A stretch of DNA of 16,049 nt from an uncultured Actinomycetes bacterium. GTDB taxonomy: Bacteria > Actinomycetota > Actinomycetes > Nanopelagicales > Nanopelagicaceae. Shown here piece after piece: positions 5,513-14,204 of the stretch. The notes beneath the pieces were generated by a model. It worked only from the letters and a program-made list of their open reading frames with translations, was not told the origin of the DNA and searched no databases. Every line of letters begins with the position of its first letter. Position 1 is the first letter of the stretch. The position numbers and the translations under genes are program-made. The stretch spans positions 1 through 16,049 of the forward strand of contig CAIJHZ010000162.1 in the NCBI GenBank assembly GCA_903820565.1, written 5' to 3'.

Positions 5513-6864
5513 AGTGGCTTAGCCACCAAATCTGCACCCATTGAATCAACGACTACCGCGTCCACATACTGACCAACTTTAAATTGTGTCCCGATAAAAG
5601 AGGTAGTGCCATCTACTTCGGGGCCTTGATGGGCTGCCCGACCTTCTTGTAGCTCCTCATCTTCAATGAGAACGCGGACATTTTCGCCAATTCGGGCTTG
5701 TGCTCGCAGTGAAACCATCTCATCGGCCAGCGAGGATAGTGTTTCAACCCGCTGAGCAATTACATCTTCATCTACTTTGTCTGAAAGATCGAGTGCTTCG
5801 GTATTGTCCTCATCTGAATATCCGAATACTCCAACGGCATCTAACTTTGCCTTGGTAATAAAATCAGCTAGGTCGTCAAAATCCTCTTGTGTTTCACCTG
5901 GAAACCCAACAATAAAGTTTGAACGAATTCCGGCCTCTGGTGATACCGCGCGAACTTGGCTAATTAGATGTAAAAACTTTTCACTATCACCAAAGCGACG
6001 CATTTTGCGAAGAACAGTTGGACTGGTGTGCTGGAAGGATAAGTCGAAATAAGGAGCAGTTTTATCTGTTGAAATCATTGCTTGGATTAATGTCGGACGC
6101 ATTTCAGCAGGCTGTAAGTACGACAGACGCACTCGCTCGACACCAGGTAGCGCTGCAATATCGGGCAAAATCTTTTCCATTAACTGGAGATCGCCTAGAT
6201 CTTTTCCGTACGAAGTTGTATTTTCACTGACCAAGAACAGTTCAGTAACTCCATTTTCAGCCAGCCAACGAGCTTCTTTGATGATGTCAGTCGGACGCCG
6301 TGAAATAAACGAGCCACGGAAATATGGAATCGCACAGAATGAACAGCGACGATCACATCCTGATGCAATTTTAAGCGGCGCCCAAGGAGCATTACCCAAA
6401 CGCTTTCTTGAAAACTCTTCACTCTCGCGTGCATCAGCACGATCGACTGGAGCAATTGGCAGCAATGCTCGGCGATCACGTGGGACGTGCGACTTGTGGG
6501 ACTCGCCGGCAATAATTGATTGCAGGCGTGCAGAAATATCTTTGTAATCATCAAATCCTAGAATCGCATCTGCTTCGGGAAGTGCATCTGCCAATTCATT
6601 TCCATATCGCTCTGCCATACAACCGACAGCAACAACGGCGCGAGTAACACCATGGCCCTTTAGTGAATTAGCTTCGAGAAGAGCATCTACTGAATCCTTC
6701 TTCGCAGACTCAATGAAACCGCAGGTATTTACAAGTGCGACCTCGGCTGATTCAACATCATCAACTAGTGTCCAACCATCGGCTGCTAAACGGCCAGCTA
6801 ACTCTTCAGAATCTACTTCGTTGCGGGCGCATCCAAGAGTGACTACTGCAACAGTGCGCTTCAT
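5509..6864 (-). CDS. rimO: Ribosomal protein S12 methylthiotransferase RimO
   Basis: RimO is a radical-SAM enzyme that adds a methylthio group to a conserved aspartate of ribosomal protein S12. The 451-aa product has three parts. The N-terminal MTTase domain carries Cys12, Cys48 and Cys82 (in LGCARNEVDSEEL, NTCGF and GCMAERY) for one iron-sulfur cluster. The radical-SAM barrel follows, with C170-x3-C174-x2-C177 in SGCDRRCSFCAIP. A TRAM domain ends the protein (from about 390). The LGCARNEVDSE motif separates RimO from the tRNA-modifying MiaB. The start follows the RodZ-like stop by 28 nt with only a weak, distant AGGG. It probably belongs to a RodZ-like-rimO-pgsA-cinA transcript. Confidence 0.96.
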   Translation of the reverse strand: MKRTVAVVTLGCARNEVDSEELAGRLAADGWTLVDDVESAEVALVNTCGFIESAKKDSVDALLEANSLKGHGVTRAVVAVGCMAERYGNELADALPEADAILGFDDYKDISARLQSIIAGESHKSHVPRDRRALLPIAPVDRADARESEEFSRKRLGNAPWAPLKIASGCDRRCSFCAIPYFRGSFISRRPTDIIKEARWLAENGVTELFLVSENTTSYGKDLGDLQLMEKILPDIAALPGVERVRLSYLQPAEMRPTLIQAMISTDKTAPYFDLSFQHTSPTVLRKMRRFGDSEKFLHLISQVRAVSPEAGIRSNFIVGFPGETQEDFDDLADFITKAKLDAVGVFGYSDEDNTEALDLSDKVDEDVIAQRVETLSSLADEMVSLRAQARIGENVRVLIEDEELQEGRAAHQGPEVDGTTSFIGTQFKVGQYVDAVVVDSMGADLVAKPL

Positions 6865-6892
6865 TTGCGCGATCTTACCCTGTTTGAGGCTA

Positions 6893-7654
6893 TTAAGAAT
6901 CTACGCCGTACGACACGCTAACAACTTCGCCATCGGCACCGATTGGATCGACTTTTTTACCATTAACAGTTAGATCCACACCACCTGCATTGCCAACTTT
7001 TACATTAAGCGAAACTTCAGCACTAAAGGTTTTAGTCGTACCGCGTGCAATTTGTCCGCTAAATAGAGTTCGTCCTGATGCATCAGATACGAAGAGCCAA
7101 CTCTTACCACGTGCTGCAACAACAACAAGTTCAACCCCTATTCCTGTTGAAACTGTTGCCTGCTCAGTTGGGATTGCATCTGTTGCAGCAGAGGAAGCCG
7201 ACGCGGTGGGTACAAGAACTTGGCCATTTGTTGCTGAGGAGGTAGCAATAGGCTGAGGAATATCCGTTGACGATGTGTTTGAAATAATTATTTGTGCTAG
7301 TCCGACTACAAATAAGGATGAAACCGAAATAGTTGCCAATACTTTCCAAGAAACTTTACGCGATTCTTGAGGTTCTCTCATTACGCTATTTTCTACAAGC
7401 AAATCTTGCATCGAACGATCTAATTGCATTTGTTCATCTTCAAATGCAGCAATGAAAATCAGAGGGTCGACACCCAACTTAGTTGCAATGTTTCGGATGT
7501 GACCACGTGCGTAAGTTTCGCCTCCGCAGTTTACAAAATTATCTGACTCAATTTCCTTCAGCAATGCCCCGCGGATATTTGTAGAAGCCGACAGATCTTC
7601 GATGCTCAGCCCAGCACTCTTTCGTGCTTGAGTAATCAAAGAACCAAGAGACAT
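6893..7654 (-). CDS. RodZ-like helix-turn-helix membrane protein
   Basis: RodZ-type proteins link the MreB cytoskeleton to the membrane in rod-shaped cells. The 253-aa product shows the same layout. An N-terminal XRE-like HTH covers residues 4-66 (GSLITQARKSAGLSIEDLS, ETYARGHIRNIATKLG). A single transmembrane helix lies at about 103-125. A Ser/Thr/Ala-rich linker to about 170 leads to a C-terminal DUF4115-like beta domain (SWLFVSDASGRTLFSG, VDLTVNGKKVDPIG). A GAGGA site lies 7 nt before the ATG. In Actinomycetota this gene commonly sits just upstream of rimO-pgsA. Whether it serves as a true RodZ depends on an MreB outside this window; a generic membrane-anchored HTH protein is the alternative. 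Confidence 0.88.
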   Translation of the reverse strand: MSLGSLITQARKSAGLSIEDLSASTNIRGALLKEIESDNFVNCGGETYARGHIRNIATKLGVDPLIFIAAFEDEQMQLDRSMQDLLVENSVMREPQESRKVSWKVLATISVSSLFVVGLAQIIISNTSSTDIPQPIATSSATNGQVLVPTASASSAATDAIPTEQATVSTGIGVELVVVAARGKSWLFVSDASGRTLFSGQIARGTTKTFSAEVSLNVKVGNAGGVDLTVNGKKVDPIGADGEVVSVSYGVDS

Positions 7655-7690
7655 GAACTAATCCTCAAACTGGCTATGGGGTGAGACTTA

Positions 7691-7718
7691 ATTCTAAAGC
7701 AGAACAGGTGAGGGTGAA
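7691..7718 (-). promoter_or_regulatory. Candidate promoter of the RodZ-like-rimO-pgsA run
   Basis: On the minus strand a -10 TAGAAT (7696-7691, 5 of 6 matches to TATAAT) lies 16 nt after a -35 TTCACC (7718-7713, 4 of 6 matches to TTGACA). This would give a leader of about 30 nt ending in the GAGGA site of the RodZ-like gene. It lies downstream of a hairpin that would end the ftsK transcript, consistent with a transcription unit boundary. Confidence 0.42.
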
Positions 7719-7754
7719 TAGATCCAAGCGTGAGAAATAGGGGTGAAAGAGCTC

Positions 7755-7776
7755 AAAGAGGGTTACCTCCCTCTTT
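7755..7776 (-). terminator. Hairpin after ftsK, probable terminator
   Basis: A perfect 8-bp stem (AAAGAGGG at 7755-7762 against CCCTCTTT at 7769-7776) with a 6-nt loop begins 12 nt after the ftsK stop codon. The tract following it on the minus strand (GAGCTCTTTC) is only partly U-rich, so termination may be weak or factor-assisted. Its place between ftsK and the RodZ-like promoter supports a terminator role. Confidence 0.55.
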
Positions 7777-7788
7777 GTTTACCTTCTA

Positions 7789-10125
7789 TTAATAATCGCG
7801 AAGGGTTGCAAGCACAGAATCAAGTTCATCTGGCTTCACCATAACTGTGCGCGCCTTAGAGCCCTCTGATGGTCCAACGATGCCTCGAGACTCCATTAAG
7901 TCCATCAGGCGTCCAGCTTTGGCAAAACCAATTCGTAATTTTCTTTGTAACATCGATGTTGATCCAAATTGCGTACCAACAACTAATTCAACAGCCTGGC
8001 ACAAAATATCTAAGTCGTCTCCTATTTCTTTATCAACCATTTTCATATGGTTAACAGGAGCGGTCACATCATCGCGATATCGCGGTTTTAACTGCTTCTT
8101 AACATGAGTTGTCACTGCTTCGATTTCACGCTCTGAAACATATGCCCCTTGAATTCTTATCGCCCTACTTGAACCCATTGGGATAAACAATGCATCGCCC
8201 TGCCCAACTAGCTTTTCGGCGCCTGGTGTATCCAAAATAACGCGACTGTCAGCCAGTGAACTTGTTGCAAATGAAAGTCGAGATGGAACATTTGCCTTAA
8301 TTAAACCCGTTACAACATCGACAGATGGGCGCTGCGTTGCGAGCACTAAGTGGATACCAGCAGAGCGTGCAAGCTGTGTAATGCGGACAACAGATTCCTC
8401 AACCTCTTTCGCTGCAACCATCATTAAGTCTGCCAACTCATCAATAATTACAAGCAAATAAGGATATGGCTCAACGGTGCGATCACTGCCTTCAGGCGGA
8501 ACTACCTTTCCAGCGCGCACCGCCTTATTAAAATCATCTATATGCCTGTAGCCAAAGGTTGAGAGATCTTCATATCGAAGATCCATTTCACGCACGACCC
8601 ACGTTAAAGCATCAGCCGCCTTTTTTGGATTAGTAATGATGGGTGTGATGAGGTGCGGAATTCCTTCGTACGCCGTTAGCTCTACCCGCTTTGGATCTAT
8701 AAGAACAAGTCGCACATCATCAGGAGTTGAGCGCATCAAAATAGAGGTGATCATCGCATTTATCATCGAAGATTTACCCGCTCCAGTTGCTCCAGCAACT
8801 AAAAGGTGTGGCATCTTGGCAAGGTTTGCACAGACAAAATTGCCTTCAACATCTTTACCAAGGGCAACAAGCATGGGATGAAGATCTTGGCCTGCAACTG
8901 TTGAGCGCAAAACATCGCCTAATGCCACAATTTCGCGATCTGCATTAGGGATTTCAATTCCAACCGCAGATTTTCCTGGAATCGGCGAAAGAATTCGAAC
9001 ATCACTGCTTGCAACGGCATACGAAATATTCTTCGCTAACGCAGTGATGCGTTCAACTTTAACAGCATTACCAAGTTCAACTTCATATCGCGTGACAGTT
9101 GGACCTCGCATAAAACCAGTAACCTGGGCGTCAATTTCAAATTGCAAAAAGACTTCAGTTAAAGCGGCTACTACAGATTCATTTGCCTTACTCTTTGCCT
9201 TAGCGGCAGGTCCGGCGCGCAAAATATCTGGGGCAGGAAGTTCGTATACAACATCTGCTGTTAATAACAATTGTTCTGGACGCTTTGCTGCGACTGTATT
9301 TTCAACATTATGTGCAAGCGGAGAAACAGGTACCGGAATAGTGAATTCTTCATCAAAACTTTCCTCGTCGAGCTCTTCTTCCTCTTCCTCTGGTTCATTC
9401 CATGCAGCGACAACTGGAGTATCAAAGGCTGGAGTGTCCGTAATTTCGAACTCCTCTTCAATTCTTTCTGCTCTTTCAGGGCGCTTCGACCACAGCCATT
9501 TACTTGAATGTGAAATACGCGCAAATATCTCAGAGACTGGGGTTGCGGTAATAACTAGTAATCCAAATACGAATAAAATCGCTAAGACCACCCATGGCAG
9601 ATCAACGCCCATTAAGAACACAAGTGGTTCTCTCACGCCATACCCAAGCCAACCTCCGCCATCGCGCAAAGCGATAGATGGTGTTGAAATTGAACCATTT
9701 AGTAGGTGAGCTAAGCCAGTTGACGATAAAAGTAATGTAAATGTTCCAATGATGATTCTTCCGGTTGCTTTAGTATCTTCAGGAACTCGAAATAATCTGA
9801 ATGCAAAGTAAAAGAGAGCAACCGGCGCAACAAACCCAATTCGGCCAAATGCACCAATAACTAATGAATAGACCGCTCGGCCTAGGAGATTATCGGAATG
9901 AAACCAAGTACCGGCAGCGGCAATTAAGGCAGTAATTAAAATGAGAAATGCGATTCCGTCTCGTTGATGAGCTGGATCTAAATCTCTGGCACCACGTGCA
10001 ACAAATCGAACGCTCTTACCTAGTGACTTGGTGATAAACCTCCACGTGGCAGCGATGCCACGACCAAGTGCTTGTGTTACCGCACCTGACTTAGATTTTG
10101 GTTTTTTTCTTTTAGCCACACGCAC
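7789..10125 (-). CDS. ftsK: DNA translocase FtsK
   Basis: FtsK is a septum-anchored hexameric motor that pumps chromosomal DNA during division and resolves dimers. The 778-aa product has a basic N-terminus and four or five transmembrane helices (about 57-195). A linker rich in Glu (245-260) precedes the alpha/beta motor domain. Walker A is GATGAGKSS (Lys451), and Walker B ends in LLVIIDELAD (Asp562, Glu563). LATQRPSVDVVTG follows near 595. A C-terminal winged-helix gamma domain (about 705-770) reads the polar KOPS-type sequence. The start is GTG at 10125; a second GTG two codons in is possible, and no clear ribosome site precedes either. It lies 46 nt after the RNase J gene, as in other Actinomycetota. 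The linker is short compared with many FtsK proteins. Confidence 0.95.
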   Translation of the reverse strand: MRVAKRKKPKSKSGAVTQALGRGIAATWRFITKSLGKSVRFVARGARDLDPAHQRDGIAFLILITALIAAAGTWFHSDNLLGRAVYSLVIGAFGRIGFVAPVALFYFAFRLFRVPEDTKATGRIIIGTFTLLLSSTGLAHLLNGSISTPSIALRDGGGWLGYGVREPLVFLMGVDLPWVVLAILFVFGLLVITATPVSEIFARISHSSKWLWSKRPERAERIEEEFEITDTPAFDTPVVAAWNEPEEEEEELDEESFDEEFTIPVPVSPLAHNVENTVAAKRPEQLLLTADVVYELPAPDILRAGPAAKAKSKANESVVAALTEVFLQFEIDAQVTGFMRGPTVTRYEVELGNAVKVERITALAKNISYAVASSDVRILSPIPGKSAVGIEIPNADREIVALGDVLRSTVAGQDLHPMLVALGKDVEGNFVCANLAKMPHLLVAGATGAGKSSMINAMITSILMRSTPDDVRLVLIDPKRVELTAYEGIPHLITPIITNPKKAADALTWVVREMDLRYEDLSTFGYRHIDDFNKAVRAGKVVPPEGSDRTVEPYPYLLVIIDELADLMMVAAKEVEESVVRITQLARSAGIHLVLATQRPSVDVVTGLIKANVPSRLSFATSSLADSRVILDTPGAEKLVGQGDALFIPMGSSRAIRIQGAYVSEREIEAVTTHVKKQLKPRYRDDVTAPVNHMKMVDKEIGDDLDILCQAVELVVGTQFGSTSMLQRKLRIGFAKAGRLMDLMESRGIVGPSEGSKARTVMVKPDELDSVLATLRDY

Positions 10126-10171
10126 GATCGTAAAGGGTGAACAATTCTTAACCTACTAGGCGCGCCGCGCT

Positions 10172-11854
10172 TTAAACTTCAATAACCACAGGGACAATCA
10201 TCGGCTTTCTACGATGCTCTCCCCCAACCCAACCACCAATTGTTTTGCGCACAATTTGAGATAACTGATGGGTTCCGTTAATTCCATCAACTACCGCCGC
10301 CGCAAGGGCTTTTTCAATTCGTAACTTGACCTCATCAAACATAGCTGCATCTTCATTAAACCCGCGCGCGTGAATATCTGGTCCTGCAACGATTTTGCCA
10401 TTTTGCGAATCAATCACAACAACACATGAAATAAATCCTTCTTCACCCAAAATCCGTCGATCCTTCAAAGAGCTTTCAGTTATATCTCCGATGCTCTGGC
10501 CATCTACAAATACAAAGCCCACTGGGATTGCACCAACGATTTCAGCTTCATGATTAACCATGTCTATTACGACGCCATTATCAATGATGAATGTATTGCC
10601 ACGCGGAACACCTGATTGAATTGCTAACTCTGCATTTGCCTTTAGGTGACGCCATTCTCCGTGAATAGGCAACACATACTTAGGTTTCACAATGTTGTAG
10701 CAGTACAACAATTCACCCGCTGCGGCATGGCCTGATACATGCACCATTGCATTTGCTTTGTGCACCACTTTGGCGCCAAATCTAGTCAATTCATTGATGA
10801 TCCGAAAAACTGAGTTTTCATTTCCTGGAATTAGTGATGAGGCTAAAATAACTGTGTCGCCTTCACCCACACGAATCTGATGATCGCCGTTAGCCATGCG
10901 CGATAGCGCGGCCATGGGCTCACCCTGCGAGCCTGTGCAAATCAAAACAACATTGTCATCGTATTGATCTAAATCTTTTGCATCAATTACTAAATCTGCA
11001 GGAACATTGAGATAGCCCATGTCTTCCGCGATTTTCATATTGCGAACCATGGAGCGACCAATGAAAACAACTTTACGACCGTGTTGGGCCGCCACATCAA
11101 TAATTTGCTGCACGCGATGAACATGTGAAGAAAACGAGGCAACAATGACACGTCGCTTAGTTGATGAAATTACCTGATTAAGTGCGGGCATGATCTCACG
11201 TTCTGAAGGTGTGAACCCTGGAACGTCAGCATTAGTTGAATCCACCATGAATAGATCCACACCTTGCTCTCCCAAGCGCGCAAAAGTTCGCAGATCTGTA
11301 ACGCGGCCATCTAATGGAAGTTGATCCATCTTAAAATCGCCAGTTGCTAAAACACGACCAGCACCCGTGTTGATCACAACAGCTAAGGCATCGGGGATTG
11401 AGTGATTTACTGCAACAAATTCTAAGGTAAAGGGGCCAATGTCTTCTGTGCCACCTTCTTTAACTTCACGTGTGAGTGGCGTGATGCGGTGTTCCCTAAG
11501 TTTTGCAGTTATTAGAGCCAGGGTTAACGCTGAACCATAAATCGCAATATCTCCACGCTCGCGCAATAAATACGGAACTGCGCCAATATGGTCTTCGTGT
11601 CCATGAGTTAAAAAGATGCCAATAACATCATCTAGTCGATCTCGAATATAAGAAAAATCAGGAAGAATTAAATCAATGCCTGGCTGATTATCTTCAGGAA
11701 ATAAGACACCACAGTCCACGATCAAAAGCTTTGACTTGTATTCAAAGACAGTCATATTGCGGCCAATTTCAGTGAGGCCACCAAGTGCGACTATGCGCAA
11801 GCCACCATCAACTAATTTTGGCGGTGTACTTAAATTGGGATGTGGGTGATTCAT
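10172..11854 (-). CDS. rnj: Ribonuclease J
   Basis: RNase J is a metallo-beta-lactamase / beta-CASP ribonuclease with endo- and 5'-3' exonuclease activity in mRNA decay and rRNA maturation. The 560-aa product has the family metal-binding motif HGHEDH (84-89), further ligands His151 (AVNHSIPDA) and Asp173 (ATGDFKMD), the beta-CASP segment VASFSSHVHRVQQI and the C-terminal motifs HVSGHA and PIHGEWRHL. Its C-terminal RNase J domain (FNEDAAMFDEVK) is present. The ATG shares its A with the dapA stop (TAATG), so translation is normally coupled to dapA. The frameshift in dapA, if real, would break this coupling. Cotranscription with ftsK downstream is likely. Confidence 0.96.
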   Translation of the reverse strand: MNHPHPNLSTPPKLVDGGLRIVALGGLTEIGRNMTVFEYKSKLLIVDCGVLFPEDNQPGIDLILPDFSYIRDRLDDVIGIFLTHGHEDHIGAVPYLLRERGDIAIYGSALTLALITAKLREHRITPLTREVKEGGTEDIGPFTLEFVAVNHSIPDALAVVINTGAGRVLATGDFKMDQLPLDGRVTDLRTFARLGEQGVDLFMVDSTNADVPGFTPSEREIMPALNQVISSTKRRVIVASFSSHVHRVQQIIDVAAQHGRKVVFIGRSMVRNMKIAEDMGYLNVPADLVIDAKDLDQYDDNVVLICTGSQGEPMAALSRMANGDHQIRVGEGDTVILASSLIPGNENSVFRIINELTRFGAKVVHKANAMVHVSGHAAAGELLYCYNIVKPKYVLPIHGEWRHLKANAELAIQSGVPRGNTFIIDNGVVIDMVNHEAEIVGAIPVGFVFVDGQSIGDITESSLKDRRILGEEGFISCVVVIDSQNGKIVAGPDIHARGFNEDAAMFDEVKLRIEKALAAAVVDGINGTHQLSQIVRKTIGGWVGGEHRRKPMIVPVVIEV

Positions 11855-12743
11855 TAGTTAACTGCAACGCCACCGGCACGAAGATCTTCACGCAGTTGTG
11901 CGATCTGTGCCTCTGTAGCATCGACTAGAGGAAGACGAGTATGGCCACCAGGTAGGCCCATTAATGTGAGTGCTGCCTTTGTGAGAATTGCACCCTGCGT
12001 ACGGAAAGTCCCGGTGTAGACAGGCAATAACTTCTGGTGAATTTCTAGAGCGCGTGCTGTATTTCCAGCAAACCATGAATCTAATAATTCTCGAAGATCT
12101 TTTCCGACTGTATGTCCGCAGACAGAGACAAATCCAACTGCACCGACTGAAAGTAGTGGCAAATTCAGGATGTCATCACCTGAATAAACAGGGATACCGC
12201 AACGCTTGATCACCCATGAAGTCGATGCAACATCTCCCTTTGCATCCTTGAGAGCAACAATTCGAGGGTGTTCGGCTAACCGAACAATTGTGTCTGGTTC
12301 GATTGGAACACCGGTGCGACCCGGAATGTCATACATCATCATTGGAAGATCAGTTGCATCTGCAACAGCACGGAAGTGAGCTTCGATTCCGGCCTGTGGT
12401 GGTTTGTTGTAATACGGAGTAACTACGAGTAAGCCATCGGCTCCTGCTTTTTCCGTGCGCTTGGCTTGATTGATGGAGTATTCAGTTTCATTATCTCCAG
12501 CACCAGATAAGACTTTGATCGAAGCTCCACTGTGTTTCTTACGACGCGGATGATCTCCTCTTTTTCAGAAGACTTAGTCGTTGGGGCTTCTCCGGTAGTT
12601 CCGTTAACCACGATTCCATCGTGACCATTTGCTACAAGGTGAGCAGCAAGAGTTTCGACTCCCGCCCAATCGATTGCGCCATCTTTTGTGAAGGGCGTGA
12701 CCATTGCGGTCAGAAGCCGTCCAAATGGAGGTGCGATTGTCAT
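11854..12743 (-). pseudogene. dapA: 4-hydroxy-tetrahydrodipicolinate synthase, interrupted by a one-base frameshift
   Basis: DapA condenses pyruvate with aspartate semialdehyde, the first step of the diaminopimelate/lysine branch. Reading starts at the ATG at 12743 and runs normally to Val72. There one G is missing (GTG-GAG instead of GTG-GGA-GCT, at 12527-12528), and the frame then ends at 12423. Restoring one base gives an uninterrupted 296-aa DapA of normal length. It then contains TTGEAPT (Thr49/50), TPYYNKP (Tyr112), MMYDIPGRTG (Tyr138) and the Schiff-base lysine in ALKDAKGD (Lys166). Every other codon looks conserved, so this is a very recent mutation or a sequencing/assembly error. It lies between thyX and the RNase J gene, the usual actinobacterial order. 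Family identity is certain; whether the gene is truly broken is open. Confidence 0.93.
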
Positions 12744-12762
12744 GCGGTGAACTCTACCCGTT

Positions 12763-13482
12763 TTAAGGGGCGACTCGTCCAGACTTTTCGAAGGCTGCGT
12801 ATGTAAGAGGCATCAATTTCGCAAATTCTGCTTCCATTTTCTCTGCAACCATCTCAATTTCACGTTGAGGATAGCTAGGAAAATGTGAGCCTTCGCGGGC
12901 GGTACGCAAGGACAAGAAGTTCATTAATGCGCGGGCATTCATTGATACATACATCGATGAATATGTTGCAACCGGCAAAACTACACGCGCGACTTCACGG
13001 GCGACGCCGGCTTCTAACATTTTTTGATAGCTCTCGTATGCAATGACATAGGCATCCTTCATCGCAGCAATAGTGACATCAAACTGCTCTTTGGTTCCGT
13101 CTTCGAATGTATACGCACCAGTCTTGCCAACTTGAATAAGTTTGCGCTCAGGAGATGGAATATAAAAGACAGGTCTTAATTCGCGATAGCGACCACTTTC
13201 TTCATTGTATGAAGCGATGCGGTGTCGCATAAATTCACGAAATACAAAGATTGGTGCGGAGACAAAAAAAGTCATCGACGTGTGTTCGAATGGAGAGCCA
13301 TGACGTTCGCGAGCGAGGTAATTTATTAATCCCGCAGAACGTGCTGGATCTTCGCCAATTTCTTCCATTGATTGTTCGCCAGCTGTTGAAACACGAGCAG
13401 CCCAAATAACATCTGCATCGCTGGCACTGGCCTTGACCAATTCAACGGTCATATCGTCTCGGTAAATAATTTCTTCACTCAT
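12763..13482 (-). CDS. thyX: Flavin-dependent thymidylate synthase ThyX
   Basis: ThyX methylates dUMP to dTMP using methylenetetrahydrofolate and FAD/NADPH, and replaces ThyA in many bacteria. The 239-aa product shows the signature RHR-x7-S as RHRIASYNEESGRY (residues 86-99). It also has HGSPFEHTSMTFFVSAPIFV upstream of it and the C-terminal MNARALMNFLSLR segment that binds nucleotide. The ATG at 13482 is preceded by an AGGGTG about 7 nt away. It is first in the thyX-dapA-rnj-ftsK run, and a good -10 element lies about 40 nt upstream. The dapA gene begins 19 nt after its stop. Confidence 0.97.
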   Translation of the reverse strand: MSEEIIYRDDMTVELVKASASDADVIWAARVSTAGEQSMEEIGEDPARSAGLINYLARERHGSPFEHTSMTFFVSAPIFVFREFMRHRIASYNEESGRYRELRPVFYIPSPERKLIQVGKTGAYTFEDGTKEQFDVTIAAMKDAYVIAYESYQKMLEAGVAREVARVVLPVATYSSMYVSMNARALMNFLSLRTAREGSHFPSYPQREIEMVAEKMEAEFAKLMPLTYAAFEKSGRVAP

Positions 13483-13499
13483 GGTGGCACCCTATCTAG

Positions 13500-13528
13500 T
13501 TGCCCCTAGCAGCCCTTGGATTTATACG
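13500..13528 (+). promoter_or_regulatory. Candidate azlC promoter
   Basis: TTGCCC (13500-13505) and TATACG (13523-13528) are 17 nt apart on the plus strand. The -10 shares bases with the divergent thyX -10. The expected start of transcription lies only about 7 nt before the preferred azlC GTG, so the message would be nearly leaderless. This would fit the lack of a ribosome site. Both hexamers are weak matches. Confidence 0.28.
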
Positions 13529-13549
13529 GCACAATAACCGCGTGTCCAA
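13521..13549 (-). promoter_or_regulatory. Candidate thyX operon promoter
   Basis: On the minus strand TTGGAC (13549-13544) and TATAAA (13526-13521, 5 of 6 matches to TATAAT) are separated by exactly 17 nt. Transcription would start near 13514 and give a leader of about 30 nt before thyX. The element overlaps the first codons of the divergent azlC, so the two genes would compete for this stretch. Confidence 0.45.
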
Positions 13550-14204
13550 GGTTGTCTCCACCACATTGCGCGATTCGCTCAGCGTTTCCTTGACAGTTGG
13601 TGCATATGGGATTGCATTTGGTGCTGCAGCTGTGGCTAATGGTTTTACGGTTTTGCAAAGTTGCTTACTTTCCTTATTGACCTTTTCTGGCGCATCTCAA
13701 TTTGCTGTCATCGGTGTTTTAGGAGCCGGTGGATCGGCAATTAGTGGTATCGCGACAGCGTCTTTACTTGGCGTTAGAAACGCACTGTATGGAGTCATCA
13801 TGGCTCCCCGACTTAAGGTTTCTGGATTGACCCGAATAGTTGCCGCACAAATAACTATTGATGAATCGACCGCTGTTGCACTTGGCCAGGAACCTCACGG
13901 TATCGACGCCATGCGCAAAGGTTTTTGGTACACAGGAATCGGTGTCTTTGTATTTTGGAATCTATTCACACTTGCAGGTGCGCTCGGCGCTCAAGCTATG
14001 GGCGATATCCGCGCATTTGGCCTGGATTCAGCGGTGCCTGCTGCATTCTTAGGATTAGTGTGGCCACGATTAACCGGAAAGTTCGAGTGCATATTGGCCA
14101 TAGCGTGCGCACTCTTTGCAATCGTTATGACGCCAATCGTGCCTGCAGGCCTTCCGATCATTGCAACAGCATTTATCGCCATAGTGATCGGACTAAAGCG
14201 ATGA
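13542..14204 (+). CDS. azlC: AzlC family branched-chain amino acid exporter, large subunit
   Basis: AzlC and AzlD together form an inner-membrane exporter; the Bacillus and Corynebacterium (BrnFE) homologues export branched-chain amino acids and methionine. The 220-aa protein is almost entirely hydrophobic helices. It carries the family motifs AYGIAFGAAA near residue 20, LLTFSGASQFA near 45, LLGVRNALYGVIMAP near 75, TIDESTAVA near 107 and VWPRL near 174. The frame is open back to a TTG at 13500. The GTG at 13542 is preferred because it places the first helix as in the family. No Shine-Dalgarno is visible. The stop overlaps the azlD start (ATGA). This plus-strand pair interrupts the otherwise minus-strand dapB-thyX block. 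Confidence 0.9.
   Translation: MSKVVSTTLRDSLSVSLTVGAYGIAFGAAAVANGFTVLQSCLLSLLTFSGASQFAVIGVLGAGGSAISGIATASLLGVRNALYGVIMAPRLKVSGLTRIVAAQITIDESTAVALGQEPHGIDAMRKGFWYTGIGVFVFWNLFTLAGALGAQAMGDIRAFGLDSAVPAAFLGLVWPRLTGKFECILAIACALFAIVMTPIVPAGLPIIATAFIAIVIGLKR

Noticed and set aside
9044..9709. A 221-codon, serine-rich plus-strand open frame
   Set aside because: It lies wholly within ftsK. The serine runs are the complement of the Glu-rich linker codons, so it is a shadow frame.
12339..12545. Programmed frameshifting in dapA
   Set aside because: No slippery heptamer or strong downstream structure is evident at the shift site, and dapA is not known to use recoding. A mutation or sequence error is simpler.
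13925..14200. N-terminal extension of the azlD frame
   Set aside because: It lies inside azlC in another frame and looks unlike a protein. AzlD proper starts at the ATG overlapping the azlC stop.
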